Position numbers and translations under genes: made by a program
NCBI GenBank assembly: GCA_963836355.1
Contig: CAWIJO010000002.1
Location: forward strand, 806,001 to 870,000
DNA from: Palsa-506 sp963836355
GTDB lineage: Bacteria; Actinomycetota; Actinomycetes; Streptosporangiales; Streptosporangiaceae
DNA: 64,000 bases
Direction of reading: 5' to 3'
Shown: positions 8,148 through 16,121 of the stretch, piece after piece
How positions within the stretch are numbered: the first letter of the stretch is position 1
Layout of the letters: every line of letters begins with the position of its first letter
The notes under the pieces: model-generated
What the model was told of the DNA's origin: nothing
The model's input: only the letters and a program-made list of their open reading frames with translations
Database searches by the model: none

Positions 8148-8912
8148 GTGACTACCCAAAAGGTGCTGAACCTCGCCGCTGACTGGCCAGCCCGGCCGCC
8201 TGGCACGTTGCCCCGGGTGCCCGGGCCGAATGCGGCGCCGGCACCCGGCGAGCTGGCACTGGCGCCCGGCCGGCCAGCGTCGGCGCCCGGCGAGCCGGTC
8301 CGGCTGGGCGAGCCGCCGGAGCTTAGCCACTCGCTCGCCGGGATCGGCCAGCCGCTGGCAGACCTCGAGTTCGTCATCGTCGATGTCGAGACCACCGGCT
8401 GGCTGCCCGACCAGGCGAGCATCACCGAGATCGGCGCGGTCCGGGTGAGTGGCGGCCAGGTCCGGTCCGAGTTCTGCACGCTGGTCAACCCGGGCCGCGC
8501 TATCCCGGCGGACATCACTGCGCTGACCGGGATCACCGATGCGATGGTCGGCCGGGCTCCGGCGATGGGCGAGGCGCTGCCCAGGTTCCTCGCGTTCGCC
8601 CACGGCTGCGTGCTGACCGCGCACAACGCCGCATTCGACGTCGGCTTCCTCAGCACGGCATGCGGAGCATGCAGCCGACCCTGGCCGGCTTTCCCGGTGC
8701 TTGACACGGTGATACTTGCCCGGCTGGTGCTCGGCGCGACGGAAGTGCCCGACTGCAAGCTCAGGACGCTGGCGGATTTCTTCGGCGCAGATACGCTGCC
8801 TTGCCACCGGGCGCTGCCGGACGCCAAGGCGACCGCCGAGGTGCTGCTTGCCCTGCTGGGCAGGCTCGCCGCGGCCGGCGTGCGCACGCTGGCCGAGCTG
8901 AGCGGCGCCTAG
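8148..8912 (+). CDS. DEDDh 3'-5' exonuclease (DNA polymerase III epsilon-like)
   Basis: 254-aa protein with a disordered Pro/Ala-rich N-terminus (about residues 15-70) and one exonuclease domain. The active site is complete: D79 and E81 in VDVETTG, D164 in HNAAFD, H220 and D225 in CHRALPDAKAT. It should remove nucleotides from 3' ends using two metal ions. It lacks polymerase-binding or helicase parts, so it resembles the stand-alone actinobacterial epsilon-like exonucleases rather than DnaQ proper. The start is the GTG six bases after TACGGT. A stem-loop terminator follows at 8954. Confidence 0.88.
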   Translation: MTTQKVLNLAADWPARPPGTLPRVPGPNAAPAPGELALAPGRPASAPGEPVRLGEPPELSHSLAGIGQPLADLEFVIVDVETTGWLPDQASITEIGAVRVSGGQVRSEFCTLVNPGRAIPADITALTGITDAMVGRAPAMGEALPRFLAFAHGCVLTAHNAAFDVGFLSTACGACSRPWPAFPVLDTVILARLVLGATEVPDCKLRTLADFFGADTLPCHRALPDAKATAEVLLALLGRLAAAGVRTLAELSGA

Positions 8913-8953
8913 CGAATCTGCCCGGCCCGGGGGCTGGCTCGCCCTGGCCGACC

Positions 8954-8981
8954 GCCGCCGGCCCTCAGCCCTGCCGGCGGC
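8954..8981 (+). terminator. Stem-loop terminator after the exonuclease gene
   Basis: Perfect 9-bp stem GCCGCCGGC / GCCGGCGGC with a 10-base loop, 42 bases past the stop codon. Confidence 0.65.
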
Positions 8982-8990
8982 CGGGAGCGA

Positions 8991-9046
8991 GATCCGGCGA
9001 GGTGCCGCGATCCGGCGAGGCGGGTGCCGCGATCCGGCAGGCGGTA
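8991..9046. repeat. Direct repeats upstream of the RAM-domain gene
   Basis: GATCCGGCGAGG(CGGG)TGCCGC occurs at 8991 and 9009, with a partial third copy at 9031. The repeats lie in the promoter region of the following gene; TACGCT at 9044-9049 could be its -10 box. Confidence 0.6.
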
Positions 9047-9099
9047 CGCTACGGCCACAGCCGGGGGCGTCGGCGCCCGGAACGGCCGAGGAGGCGCAA

Positions 9100-9387
9100 G
9101 TGGTCACCGCAATCGTTCTGGTGAAGGCCGACGTGGCGCGCATCCCCGAGACGGCCGAGACCATCGCCCAGATTCCGGAGGTCAGCGAGGTCTACTCGGT
9201 GACCGGCGAGTTCGACCTCGTCGCGATGGTGCGGGTGCGGGGGCACGAGGAACTCGGCGACGTCATCCCCGGCCATCTGAACAAGGTGCCCGGTGTGACC
9301 CACACCGAGACCCATATCGCATTCCGCACCTATTCGAGGCACGACCTTGAGGCGGCGTTCGCGCTCGGATTCACCGAAGCCGGCTGA
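9100..9387 (+). CDS. Stand-alone Lrp/AsnC ligand-binding (RAM) domain protein
   Basis: 95-aa protein consisting only of the alpha-beta RAM domain of Lrp/AsnC regulators: VTAIVLVKADVARIPETAETIAQIPEVSEVYSVTGEFDLVAMV, then the HEELGDVIPGHLNKVPGVTHTETHIAF half. There is no helix-turn-helix, so it cannot bind DNA as Lrp does. Members of this type oligomerise and sense amino acids or modulate partner proteins. The GTG start has GAGGAGG six bases upstream. It lies convergent to trpD, so a link to amino-acid sensing is plausible but unproven. Confidence 0.88.
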   Translation: MVTAIVLVKADVARIPETAETIAQIPEVSEVYSVTGEFDLVAMVRVRGHEELGDVIPGHLNKVPGVTHTETHIAFRTYSRHDLEAAFALGFTEAG

Positions 9388-9391
9388 ACCA

Positions 9392-9422
9392 ATTTGGCCC
9401 GGCAATTCCAGCTCGGCCAAAT
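9392..9422. terminator. Bidirectional stem-loop between RAM gene and trpD
   Basis: Arms ATTTGGCC (9392-9399) and GGCCAAAT (9415-9422) form a hairpin between the two convergent stop codons, with A-rich/T-rich flanks on both sides. Confidence 0.7.
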
Positions 9423-9496
9423 CCGGCTGAGCGGCTGCGCCAGTTCTGCTGGGCAGCACCCGGCCGGGCAAACCCGGTCGGCAGCCAGCGCAGCCG

Positions 9497-10555
9497 TCAG
9501 CCGCCGGACCGGGCCAGCCGCTGGCTGGCCTGCGCCCAGCGGTCGAGCAGCGCTGCCGCCGCCCCGGAATCGACCGCCTCGGCGGCCCTGGCATAGCCAT
9601 CCGCCAGCGCCTGTTGCAGCCGCCCGGGATCGGTCACGCCTGCTTCGGCAGCCAGCGCGGCGGCCCCGTTCAAAAGCACGGTGTCGCGCACCGGCCCTTG
9701 CTGGCCAGCTAGCACGGCACGAGCCGCGGCGGCGTTGTGCGCCGCGTCCCCGCCGCGCAGGTCGGCCGGTACCGAGCGGCTGATGCCCAGCACGGCCGGG
9801 TCAAATGTGGTCTGGCTCACGGTGCCGCCGTGCACCACCCAGACCGTTGAGCGGGTGGTAGTAGTCAGCTCATCCAGTCCGTCATCGCCGTGGAACACCA
9901 GGGACGAGCAACCGCGCCCGGCCAGCACGCCGGCCAGGATCGGGCCCATCCGCGGATCCGCCACGCCCACTGCCTGCGCGGTCGGCCTGGCCGGGTTCGC
10001 CACCGGCCCGAGGAAGTTGAAGAAGGTCGGCACGCCGAGCTGGCCGCGTGGCGCCGCGGCGTGCCGGAGCGCCGGGTGATAGAGCGGCGCGAACAAGAAC
10101 GCGATGCCGATCTCCTGCGCCAGCTGCTCGGTCGCAGGCGGCGGCAGGTCGATGACGACTCCGAGCGCCTCGAGTACGTCCGCGGCGCCGCATGCCGAGG
10201 TTGCCGCCCGGTTGCCATGCTTGACCATCCGCGCGCCGGCCGCCGCCGCCACGATCGTCCCCATGGTCGAGATGTTGACCGTGCGCGCTCCATCACCACC
10301 GGTTCCGACCAGGTCGACCAGGCGCCCGGGAACGGCAATCGGCGATGCATGCTTCATCATCGCCTCAGCCAGCCCGCTCACCTCGCTGGCCGTCTCGCCC
10401 TTCATCCGCAGCGCGACGGCGAATCCGGCGATCTGGGCAGGGGTGGCCGCACCGTCCATGATCTCGTTCATTGCCCATGCGGTCTCGTCGGCGGTGAGCG
10501 CGCCTCCCCTGATCAGCGCGCCGATGAGCGACGGCCAGGCGGTACGGGAATCCAT
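9497..10555 (-). CDS. trpD: Anthranilate phosphoribosyltransferase
   Basis: 352-aa enzyme joining anthranilate and PRPP in tryptophan synthesis. The PRPP site is intact: GTGGDGARTVNIST at residues 84-97 and KHGNRAATSACGAADVLEALG from 112. The anthranilate channel motif HPALRHAAAPRGQLGVPTFFNFLGPVANPA follows. The length is normal. ATG start with GAGGGGG upstream. The rest of the trp pathway is not in the window; trpD standing alone beside the cytochrome genes matches what I remember from Streptomyces. Confidence 0.96.
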   Translation of the reverse strand: MDSRTAWPSLIGALIRGGALTADETAWAMNEIMDGAATPAQIAGFAVALRMKGETASEVSGLAEAMMKHASPIAVPGRLVDLVGTGGDGARTVNISTMGTIVAAAAGARMVKHGNRAATSACGAADVLEALGVVIDLPPPATEQLAQEIGIAFLFAPLYHPALRHAAAPRGQLGVPTFFNFLGPVANPARPTAQAVGVADPRMGPILAGVLAGRGCSSLVFHGDDGLDELTTTTRSTVWVVHGGTVSQTTFDPAVLGISRSVPADLRGGDAAHNAAAARAVLAGQQGPVRDTVLLNGAAALAAEAGVTDPGRLQQALADGYARAAEAVDSGAAAALLDRWAQASQRLARSGG

Positions 10556-10677
10556 GCGGCCCCCTCGGGTCGGGGTCAGGCGGCGGGCGCGTCAGCCGGG
10601 CGGGCGCGGACAGGCCGGCGGGGCGACGGGTCAAGTGGCTGGCTCAGGTAGCGGTTCCGGACGGCGGCGCGATGTGG

Positions 10678-11079
10678 TCAGGCCGGCGTCGCCGCGGTGC
10701 CGGCCGCCCGCTGGCGCATCAGCCCGGCCAGCGCCTGGGCCAGCGCCTTCGGGTCGATCGGATGGCTGACCACTGCATCGGCCCGTGACCAGGTGGCCAG
10801 CCAGCCGTCATCGGGCCGGCCGATGATCAGCAGCACCGGCGGGCAGTCATAGACCTCGTCCTTGGCCTGGCGGCAGACGCCCATGCCGCCGGCTGGCTGT
10901 GCCTCTCCGTCCAGCACCATCACCTCCGCGCCGCCGCGGTCGAGCAGCCGGACCAGCGCGGGCTGGGTGGCGACCTCGATCACCTCGGCTTCCGGCACGT
11001 CAGGAGCGGGCCGACGGCCGATGGCAAGCCGGATCCGGCTGCGCACGTCCGCGTCATGGCTGTACACAACGACCTTCAT
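10678..11079 (-). CDS. Degenerate response-regulator receiver protein
   Basis: 133-aa stand-alone receiver-like domain with no output domain. The fold pattern is clear (MKVVVYSHDADVRSRIRLAIG, VMVLDGEAQPAGGMGVCRQ, PPVLLIIGRPDDGW) and the phospho-acceptor position D57 is present. However, the switch Thr/Ser after the fourth strand is Gly (LLIIGR) and the conserved Lys before Pro is His (VVSHP), so ordinary phosphorylation signalling is doubtful. The start ATG follows TAGCAT by eight bases, suggesting a leaderless mRNA. It is divergent from ctaE. Confidence 0.8.
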   Translation of the reverse strand: MKVVVYSHDADVRSRIRLAIGRRPAPDVPEAEVIEVATQPALVRLLDRGGAEVMVLDGEAQPAGGMGVCRQAKDEVYDCPPVLLIIGRPDDGWLATWSRADAVVSHPIDPKALAQALAGLMRQRAAGTAATPA

Positions 11080-11139
11080 GGAACTGGATGCTACCGACCC
11101 GGGGGGTCGCGCGACGTCCGCCTACGTGGTGTCGTAATA
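11080..11139. promoter_or_regulatory. Divergent promoter region, receiver gene / ctaE
   Basis: Sixty bases separate the two starts. On the minus strand TAGCAT (11088-11093) lies eight bases before the receiver ATG. Between the genes is an imperfect palindrome CGACC-CGGGG-GGTCG. The ctaE promoter is not clear. Confidence 0.5.
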
Positions 11140-11784
11140 ATGGCCATCGTGGCGACAGCAACAACCGAGGTGGTCCCCCGCACGCCGGCCAGCAGGCCGA
11201 ACCTGGTCAGCGTGGGCACCATCGTCTGGCTGTCCTCCGAGCTGATGTTCTTCGCGGCGCTGTTTGCCATGTACTTCACGATCCGCTCGGTGGACAAAGG
11301 CCTGCACCAGCCGTGGCCGATGGCAAACCTGAACCTGGCGCTCGCGTCGGTCAACACGACGGTACTGCTGCTGTCCAGCGTGACCTGCCAGCTTGGCGTG
11401 TTCGCGGTCGAGCGCGGCCAGATCAGGCGTACCGGCTCGATCTTCAATATGGCGCGCTGGGGGCTGCGCGAATGGTATGTGCTGTCCTTCCTGATGGGCC
11501 TGTACTTCGTGTGCGGCCAGGGCTATGAGTACCTCGCCCTGATCAAGGACGGCGTGACCCTGCAGTCCAGCAACTACGGCTCGGTCTTCTTCCTGACCAC
11601 CGGCTTCCACGGCCTGCACGTCACCGGCGGCCTCGTCGCGTTCATCTTCCTGCTCGGCCGCACCTACGCGGCCAAGCGCTTCACGCACGAGCAGCAGGTC
11701 AGCGCGATCGTCGTCTCCTACTACTGGCATTTCGTCGACGTCGTGTGGATCGGCCTGTTCACCACCATCTACCTGATCCACTAA
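11140..11784 (+). CDS. ctaE: Cytochrome c oxidase subunit III
   Basis: 214-aa membrane protein with five hydrophobic helices, the actinobacterial short form of COX3. Recognisable blocks are SSELMFFAALFAMYF near the N-terminus, the invariant Glu in GQGYEYLAL, and TTGFHGLHVTGGLVAF then YYWHFVDVVWIGLF. It supports proton uptake and stability of the aa3 oxidase. Start ATG 11140 gives MAIVATATTEVV. It opens the operon ctaE-qcrC-qcrA-qcrB; only 18 bases separate it from qcrC. Confidence 0.95.
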   Translation: MAIVATATTEVVPRTPASRPNLVSVGTIVWLSSELMFFAALFAMYFTIRSVDKGLHQPWPMANLNLALASVNTTVLLLSSVTCQLGVFAVERGQIRRTGSIFNMARWGLREWYVLSFLMGLYFVCGQGYEYLALIKDGVTLQSSNYGSVFFLTTGFHGLHVTGGLVAFIFLLGRTYAAKRFTHEQQVSAIVVSYYWHFVDVVWIGLFTTIYLIH

Positions 11785-11802
11785 CCGGAACCGAGGACCG
11801 CA

Positions 11803-12621
11803 GTGCGCTGGATCACCGCCAGGCGAAGGCACCCGGCTGCGGGCTACGCCGTCGTCCTGCTGACGCTCGTCGCGATCGGCATTGGCTATGCGGCGGTTAC
11901 CGGGTCCGGCAGCCCGGCCGCGGCGGCCAGCCCTGCCGTCGCGGACCAGCGGCAGATCGCTGAGGGCCGGACCCTGTTCAACCAGAACTGCGCGACCTGC
12001 CACGGCTTCGCGGCACAGGGCGTGCCGAACGTCGCGCCGAGCCTGATCGGCGTCGGCGCCGCGGCGGTGGACTTCCAGGTCAGCACCGGCCGGATGCCCG
12101 CGAAGGCGCCCGGCGCGGAAAATCCGCGCAAGCCGGTACAGCTCAGCCCCAGCCAGACCCATGCGGTCGCCGCCTATATCGACTCGCTGGGCGGCGGGCC
12201 GGCCATCCCGGCCGCGGAGCAGGTCGCCCCCTCGGCCGGAAACGTCGCGGTGGGCCAGCAGCTGTTCATCGCCAACTGCGCGCAATGCCACAACTTCGTC
12301 GGCGCCGGCGGCGCGCTTACCTACGGCAAGTACGCGCCCGCGCTAACCGATGCGACGCCGACTCAGCTCTACGAGGCCATGCTGACCGGCCCCGAGGCCA
12401 TGCCGGTATTTAACGACAGCACACTTACCCCGCAGAACAAGCGCGACATCATCGCCTACGTCACCGAAAAGCGAGGTGAGACGAACCCCGGAGGCTTCAG
12501 CCTGGGCCGGATCGGCCCGGTGACCGAGGGCCTGGTGGCGTTCCTCGGCCTGCTGTTCTTCATGGTGCTGGGGGCAATGTGGCTCACCGCAAAGCACGGG
12601 AAGATCGAAGCACATGAGTGA
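11803..12621 (+). CDS. qcrC: Di-heme cytochrome c subunit of the bc1 complex
   Basis: 272-aa membrane-anchored di-heme cytochrome cc. It has an N-terminal membrane helix (12-30), heme sites C63-A-T-C66-H67 and C159-A-Q-C162-H163, and a C-terminal helix (about 240-262). In actinobacteria this subunit hands electrons directly from bc1 to the aa3 oxidase, replacing soluble cytochrome c. GTG start with GAGGACC upstream. It overlaps qcrA by eight bases. Confidence 0.95.
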   Translation: MRWITARRRHPAAGYAVVLLTLVAIGIGYAAVTGSGSPAAAASPAVADQRQIAEGRTLFNQNCATCHGFAAQGVPNVAPSLIGVGAAAVDFQVSTGRMPAKAPGAENPRKPVQLSPSQTHAVAAYIDSLGGGPAIPAAEQVAPSAGNVAVGQQLFIANCAQCHNFVGAGGALTYGKYAPALTDATPTQLYEAMLTGPEAMPVFNDSTLTPQNKRDIIAYVTEKRGETNPGGFSLGRIGPVTEGLVAFLGLLFFMVLGAMWLTAKHGKIEAHE

Positions 12622-13681
12622 TACCAGCGATCACGGCGGCCTGCCGGGCGAAGAAACGGCCGAAGTGCCGTCCGTCCGGCACCGGGTTATCGGCACCCCG
12701 CCGCCCGCCGAGGCCAGCACCCTGCTCGGCCAGGCGGCTGACGACGATGCCGGCCCGCCGCCGCGTGACCTGCCCGCGGACCCGCCCGACCTGGGCAGGG
12801 CGAAGATCGCCGAGCGCATCGTCGCGACCTGCTTCATCATCGCGATGCTGGCCGGAATAGGTTTCATCGCCGCCTACATCGGCTTGCCCGTCCATTCGCT
12901 GGACGCGGTGCTGCGGTCGAATCTCGCACTGGGGACTGCCTTGTCGGTGGCATTCCTCGGGCTGGCGTTCGGCGCCACCATCTGGGTGCGGAACCTGATG
13001 CCTGCGGTGGAGCTCACCGAGGCACGCAAGCCGCTGGCCTCGGCGTCGGAGGACCGGGCGGCGTTCGCCGAGACCTTCGAGGAAGGCGCGGACGCGAGCC
13101 AGTTCGTCAAGCGGCCGCTGCTGCGCCGCACCCTGATCGCGGCCACGCTGCCGCTCGCCGTCGCCCCCGTAGTGCTGCTCCGCGACATGGGCCCGCTGCC
13201 GGGCACCAGCCTGCGGCACACCGTGTGGCGTAGGGGCACCCGGCTGCTCATCGATATCAGCAACAAGCCAATTCGGGCAAGCGAGTTCAGCTCGTCCGGC
13301 GGCATGCTCACGGTGATTCCCGAGGGGTACGAGAACGACGACGATGCCCTCGCCAAGGCTGCCACCGTCATCATTAAGTTCCGGCCGGAAGAACTTGAGC
13401 ATCCGACCGTGCTGAACTGGACGGTTGACGGCATCGTCGCCTACTCGAAGATCTGCACCCACGTGGGCTGCCCGGCATCGCTCTACGAGCAGACGACGCA
13501 CCACATCCTCTGCCCGTGCCACCAGTCGACCTTTGACGCGCCGCGCGGTGCCAAGGTCATCTTCGGGCCAGCCGCCAGGCCGCTGCCCCAGCTGCCGATC
13601 ACCACCAACGCCGAGGGATATCTGATAGCGCAGAGCGATTTCCACGAGCCGGTCGGGCCGAGCTTCTGGGAGCGGGGATAG
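12614..13681 (+). CDS. qcrA: Rieske iron-sulfur subunit of the bc1 complex
   Basis: 355-aa actinobacterial Rieske protein with a long N-terminal extension and three membrane helices (about 68-92, 103-125, 173-190), unlike the single helix of proteobacterial forms. The 2Fe-2S ligands are in CTHVGC (C281, H283) and CPCHQS (C300, H303), with disulfide cysteines C286 and C302. It carries electrons from quinol to QcrC. The first 60 residues are acidic and Pro-rich. The start overlaps the qcrC stop, and qcrB follows three bases later. Confidence 0.95.
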   Translation: MSDTSDHGGLPGEETAEVPSVRHRVIGTPPPAEASTLLGQAADDDAGPPPRDLPADPPDLGRAKIAERIVATCFIIAMLAGIGFIAAYIGLPVHSLDAVLRSNLALGTALSVAFLGLAFGATIWVRNLMPAVELTEARKPLASASEDRAAFAETFEEGADASQFVKRPLLRRTLIAATLPLAVAPVVLLRDMGPLPGTSLRHTVWRRGTRLLIDISNKPIRASEFSSSGGMLTVIPEGYENDDDALAKAATVIIKFRPEELEHPTVLNWTVDGIVAYSKICTHVGCPASLYEQTTHHILCPCHQSTFDAPRGAKVIFGPAARPLPQLPITTNAEGYLIAQSDFHEPVGPSFWERG

Positions 13682-13684
13682 AGA

Positions 13685-15382
13685 ATGGCAATTGACCGGG
13701 CACTTGAAGGTGTCGGAGGCTGGCTGGACGATCGGTTCCGCGGCGCGAAGGGCTTCCGGACGCTGTTCAGGAAGATCTTCCCCGACCACTGGACGTTCCT
13801 GCTCGGCGAGATCGCGCTCTACTCGTTCATCATCTTGCTGCTCACCGGCACGTTCCTGACGTTCTTCTTCAAGCCGAGCATGACCGGGACCATCTACCAC
13901 GGTTCGTACACGCAGCTGCATGGCGTCCGGATGAGCGAGGCCTACGCGTCGACGCTCAACATCAGCTTCGACGTCCGCGGCGGCCTGCTGATGCGGCAGA
14001 TCCATCACTGGTCGGCTGACTTGTTCATGGCCGCGATCTTCGCGCACATGATCCGGATCTTCTTCACCGGCGCGTACCGCAAGCCCCGCGAGGTCAACTG
14101 GCTGATCGGGATCACGATGCTGACGCTAGGCCTGCTGGAGGGCCTGTTCGGCTACTCGCTACCCGACGATCTGCTGTCCGGTGCCGGGCTGCGGATCCTT
14201 CAGGGCGTCATCCAGTCCATCCCAGTGGTCGGGACGTACCTGGCGTTCTTCCTGTTCGGCGGTGAGTTCCCCGGGCATGACATCATCCCCCGGATGTACA
14301 TCCTGCACGTGCTGCTGATCCCGGCGTTGCTGCTTGCCCTGATCACGGCGCACCTGTTCATCATGTTCCACCAGAAGCACACGCAGATGCCGGGCAAGGG
14401 CCGCACGGACGCGAACGTGGTGGGCGTGCCGACGTACCCGTACTTCATGGCCAAGACCGGCGCGTTCTTCTTCTTCACCTTCGCCGCGACGGCGCTGGCA
14501 TCCACCTTCGCCCAGATCAACCCGGTCTGGCTGTACGGCCCGTACACGCCGGTGGCGATGTCGGCAGGCTCGCAGCCCGACTTCTACATGGGGATGCTCG
14601 AAGGCGCGCTGCGCGTCATGGTGCCCTGGGAATGGAACATCTTCGGGCATACCTTCAGTTTCAACGTCTTCATACCCGGGCTGGTACCACTCGGCGCCAT
14701 CTTTACCCTGGCTGCGTTGTGGCCGTTCCTGGAGAGCTGGATCACCGGTGACAAGCGTGAGCACCACGTCAATGACCGGCCGCGGAATGCGCCGACGCGC
14801 ACGGCCATCGGGATAGCCGTAATCACGTTCTACGGCGTGCTGTGGCTCGAGGGAGCCAACGACCTCGTGGCCGAGCACCTGGATATCGCGCTCTACACCA
14901 CGACCCGGATCGCTCAGGTCACGATGTTCGTCGCACCGGTGATCGCTTACATTCTCACCAAGCGCATCTGCCTCGGCCTGCAGCGCAAGGACCAGCATCT
15001 GCTCGATCATGGCGTCGAAACCGGGATCATCCGGCAGCTGCCGAGCGGTGAATTCATAGAGGTCACGCGGCCGGTCTCGGAGGAGGCCAGGGCCGTGCTG
15101 ACGTCCAGGAGCCGGGCGCCCGGCCTGCCCGCGCCGGACTCCGCCGACAAGAACGGCATCCCGGCGCCGCAGAGTCGTGGTGCGCTCGGCAAGGCACGCA
15201 CGCGGCTGAACACCGTGCTCACCGAGAGCATTGAGCTGACTCCCGGCGACGGCCACGGGAACGGGCACGGTGATGGCCACGGCAGCGGCGAAGACCGTGA
15301 TACCTCCCCGGCGCGGCTGGGCAGCGTGGCCCATCGTGACGGTAGCGACGACAGCGCCGATGGCGCCGACTCCGACGCGTAG
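13685..15382 (+). CDS. qcrB: Cytochrome b subunit of the bc1 complex
   Basis: 565-aa menaquinol:cytochrome b subunit. Heme-b ligand pairs lie in QIHHWSADLFMAAIFAHMIRIF and YILHVLLIPALLLALITAH. The Qo-site signature is PDFY (in QPDFYMGMLEG) rather than the PEWY of mitochondria, in keeping with actinobacteria. Eight or nine helices occupy residues 30-430. The last ~110 residues are a cytoplasmic polar tail containing a His/Gly run (GHGNGHGDGHGSG). GGGGATAGAG precedes the ATG. It is last in the operon. Confidence 0.96.
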   Translation: MAIDRALEGVGGWLDDRFRGAKGFRTLFRKIFPDHWTFLLGEIALYSFIILLLTGTFLTFFFKPSMTGTIYHGSYTQLHGVRMSEAYASTLNISFDVRGGLLMRQIHHWSADLFMAAIFAHMIRIFFTGAYRKPREVNWLIGITMLTLGLLEGLFGYSLPDDLLSGAGLRILQGVIQSIPVVGTYLAFFLFGGEFPGHDIIPRMYILHVLLIPALLLALITAHLFIMFHQKHTQMPGKGRTDANVVGVPTYPYFMAKTGAFFFFTFAATALASTFAQINPVWLYGPYTPVAMSAGSQPDFYMGMLEGALRVMVPWEWNIFGHTFSFNVFIPGLVPLGAIFTLAALWPFLESWITGDKREHHVNDRPRNAPTRTAIGIAVITFYGVLWLEGANDLVAEHLDIALYTTTRIAQVTMFVAPVIAYILTKRICLGLQRKDQHLLDHGVETGIIRQLPSGEFIEVTRPVSEEARAVLTSRSRAPGLPAPDSADKNGIPAPQSRGALGKARTRLNTVLTESIELTPGDGHGNGHGDGHGSGEDRDTSPARLGSVAHRDGSDDSADGADSDA

Positions 15383-15442
15383 CCGGCCCGCCTCGCGCAG
15401 AGCCCGGCCCGCCTCGCGCAGAGCCCCGCCCGCCTAGCGCAT
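15381..15442. repeat. Three 20-21-bp tandem repeats after qcrB
   Basis: Three near-identical units (AGCCCGGCCCGCCTCGCGCA) begin inside the qcrB stop codon. The third copy has two changes. Confidence 0.85.
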
Positions 15443-15464
15443 AGCCAGCTCCCCGCCACACCAA

Positions 15465-15519
15465 GATCGAACTAGTGGTTAAGATTCATCCGGCAATCGC
15501 CGGACAAAAGTTAACCACT
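15465..15519. terminator. Bidirectional terminator hairpin, copy 1 of a dispersed element
   Basis: AGTGGTTAA (15474-15482) pairs with TTAACCACT (15511-15519), with an inner stem CCGGC/GCCGG, between convergent qcrB and ctaF. The left part, from CCAAGATC through AGTGGTTAAGAT and TCCGGC, recurs at 50294-50326. Confidence 0.8.
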
Positions 15520-15583
15520 CATGTGGGGCCAGTAGCAGCAGGCGCTTCGGCCACACCACTCGTCACCTGACCCGCGGTGGTGC

Positions 15584-15979
15584 TCAGTGGGCGTACTGGC
15601 CGCGGTAGTACTCGAAGACGAAGCCGATAGTGCTGAAGACCACGAAGAGCAGCCCGATCAGGAACATCCACCAGCCGATCGCCACGCCCATGGCCGCGAA
15701 AGCAGCGGAGAAGCCGAGGAACAGCGGCCACCAGCTATGCGGGCTGAAGAAGCCGACCTCGCCGGTCCCCTGCTGGATTTCGCCGCTGAGGTCATCTTCC
15801 GGTCGCTTGGGCAGCCGCCGGCCGGTGAACAGGACGTAGAACCCGGTAAGGAACGCCAGGGCGACGGACAACGCCAGCGCGGTCGTGCCGGTCGGGTCGT
15901 GGGAGAAATGCCAGTACACGAGGTCCGAGCCGCCGAAGAACACCGCGCAGCCCAGGAAAAGGTAGCCCTCGACCTTCAT
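15584..15979 (-). CDS. ctaF: Cytochrome c oxidase subunit IV (actinobacterial CtaF)
   Basis: 131-aa membrane protein with four hydrophobic segments, opening MKVEGYLFLGCAVFFGG, the standard start of actinobacterial CtaF. This small subunit packs against subunits I and III of the aa3 oxidase. The sequence GEVGFFSPHSWWPLF in the middle loop is typical. ATG with AGGGG upstream. It is last in the ctaC-ctaD-ctaF operon; a 142-bp gap containing imperfect GGCGCGCCGTTGCC repeats separates it from ctaD. Confidence 0.93.
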   Translation of the reverse strand: MKVEGYLFLGCAVFFGGSDLVYWHFSHDPTGTTALALSVALAFLTGFYVLFTGRRLPKRPEDDLSGEIQQGTGEVGFFSPHSWWPLFLGFSAAFAAMGVAIGWWMFLIGLLFVVFSTIGFVFEYYRGQYAH

Positions 15980-16121
15980 GAACGAACCCCTGCCGTCAGT
16001 TGGGCGTGCCGGTGGCGCGCCGTTGCCGGGCGGTGCTCGCGCGCTGCTGCCTCGCGACACTGGCGCGCCGTTGCCTGATGACCCTGGCGCGCCGCAGCCT
16101 GGCGGCAGGCGGAACCTGCGG

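Noticed and set aside
7773..9164. 463-residue minus-strand frame across the 16-bp repeat and the exonuclease gene
   Set aside because: Translation is Arg/Ala/Gly-rich low complexity; it runs antisense to the DEDDh exonuclease, whose active-site motifs are intact on the plus strand.
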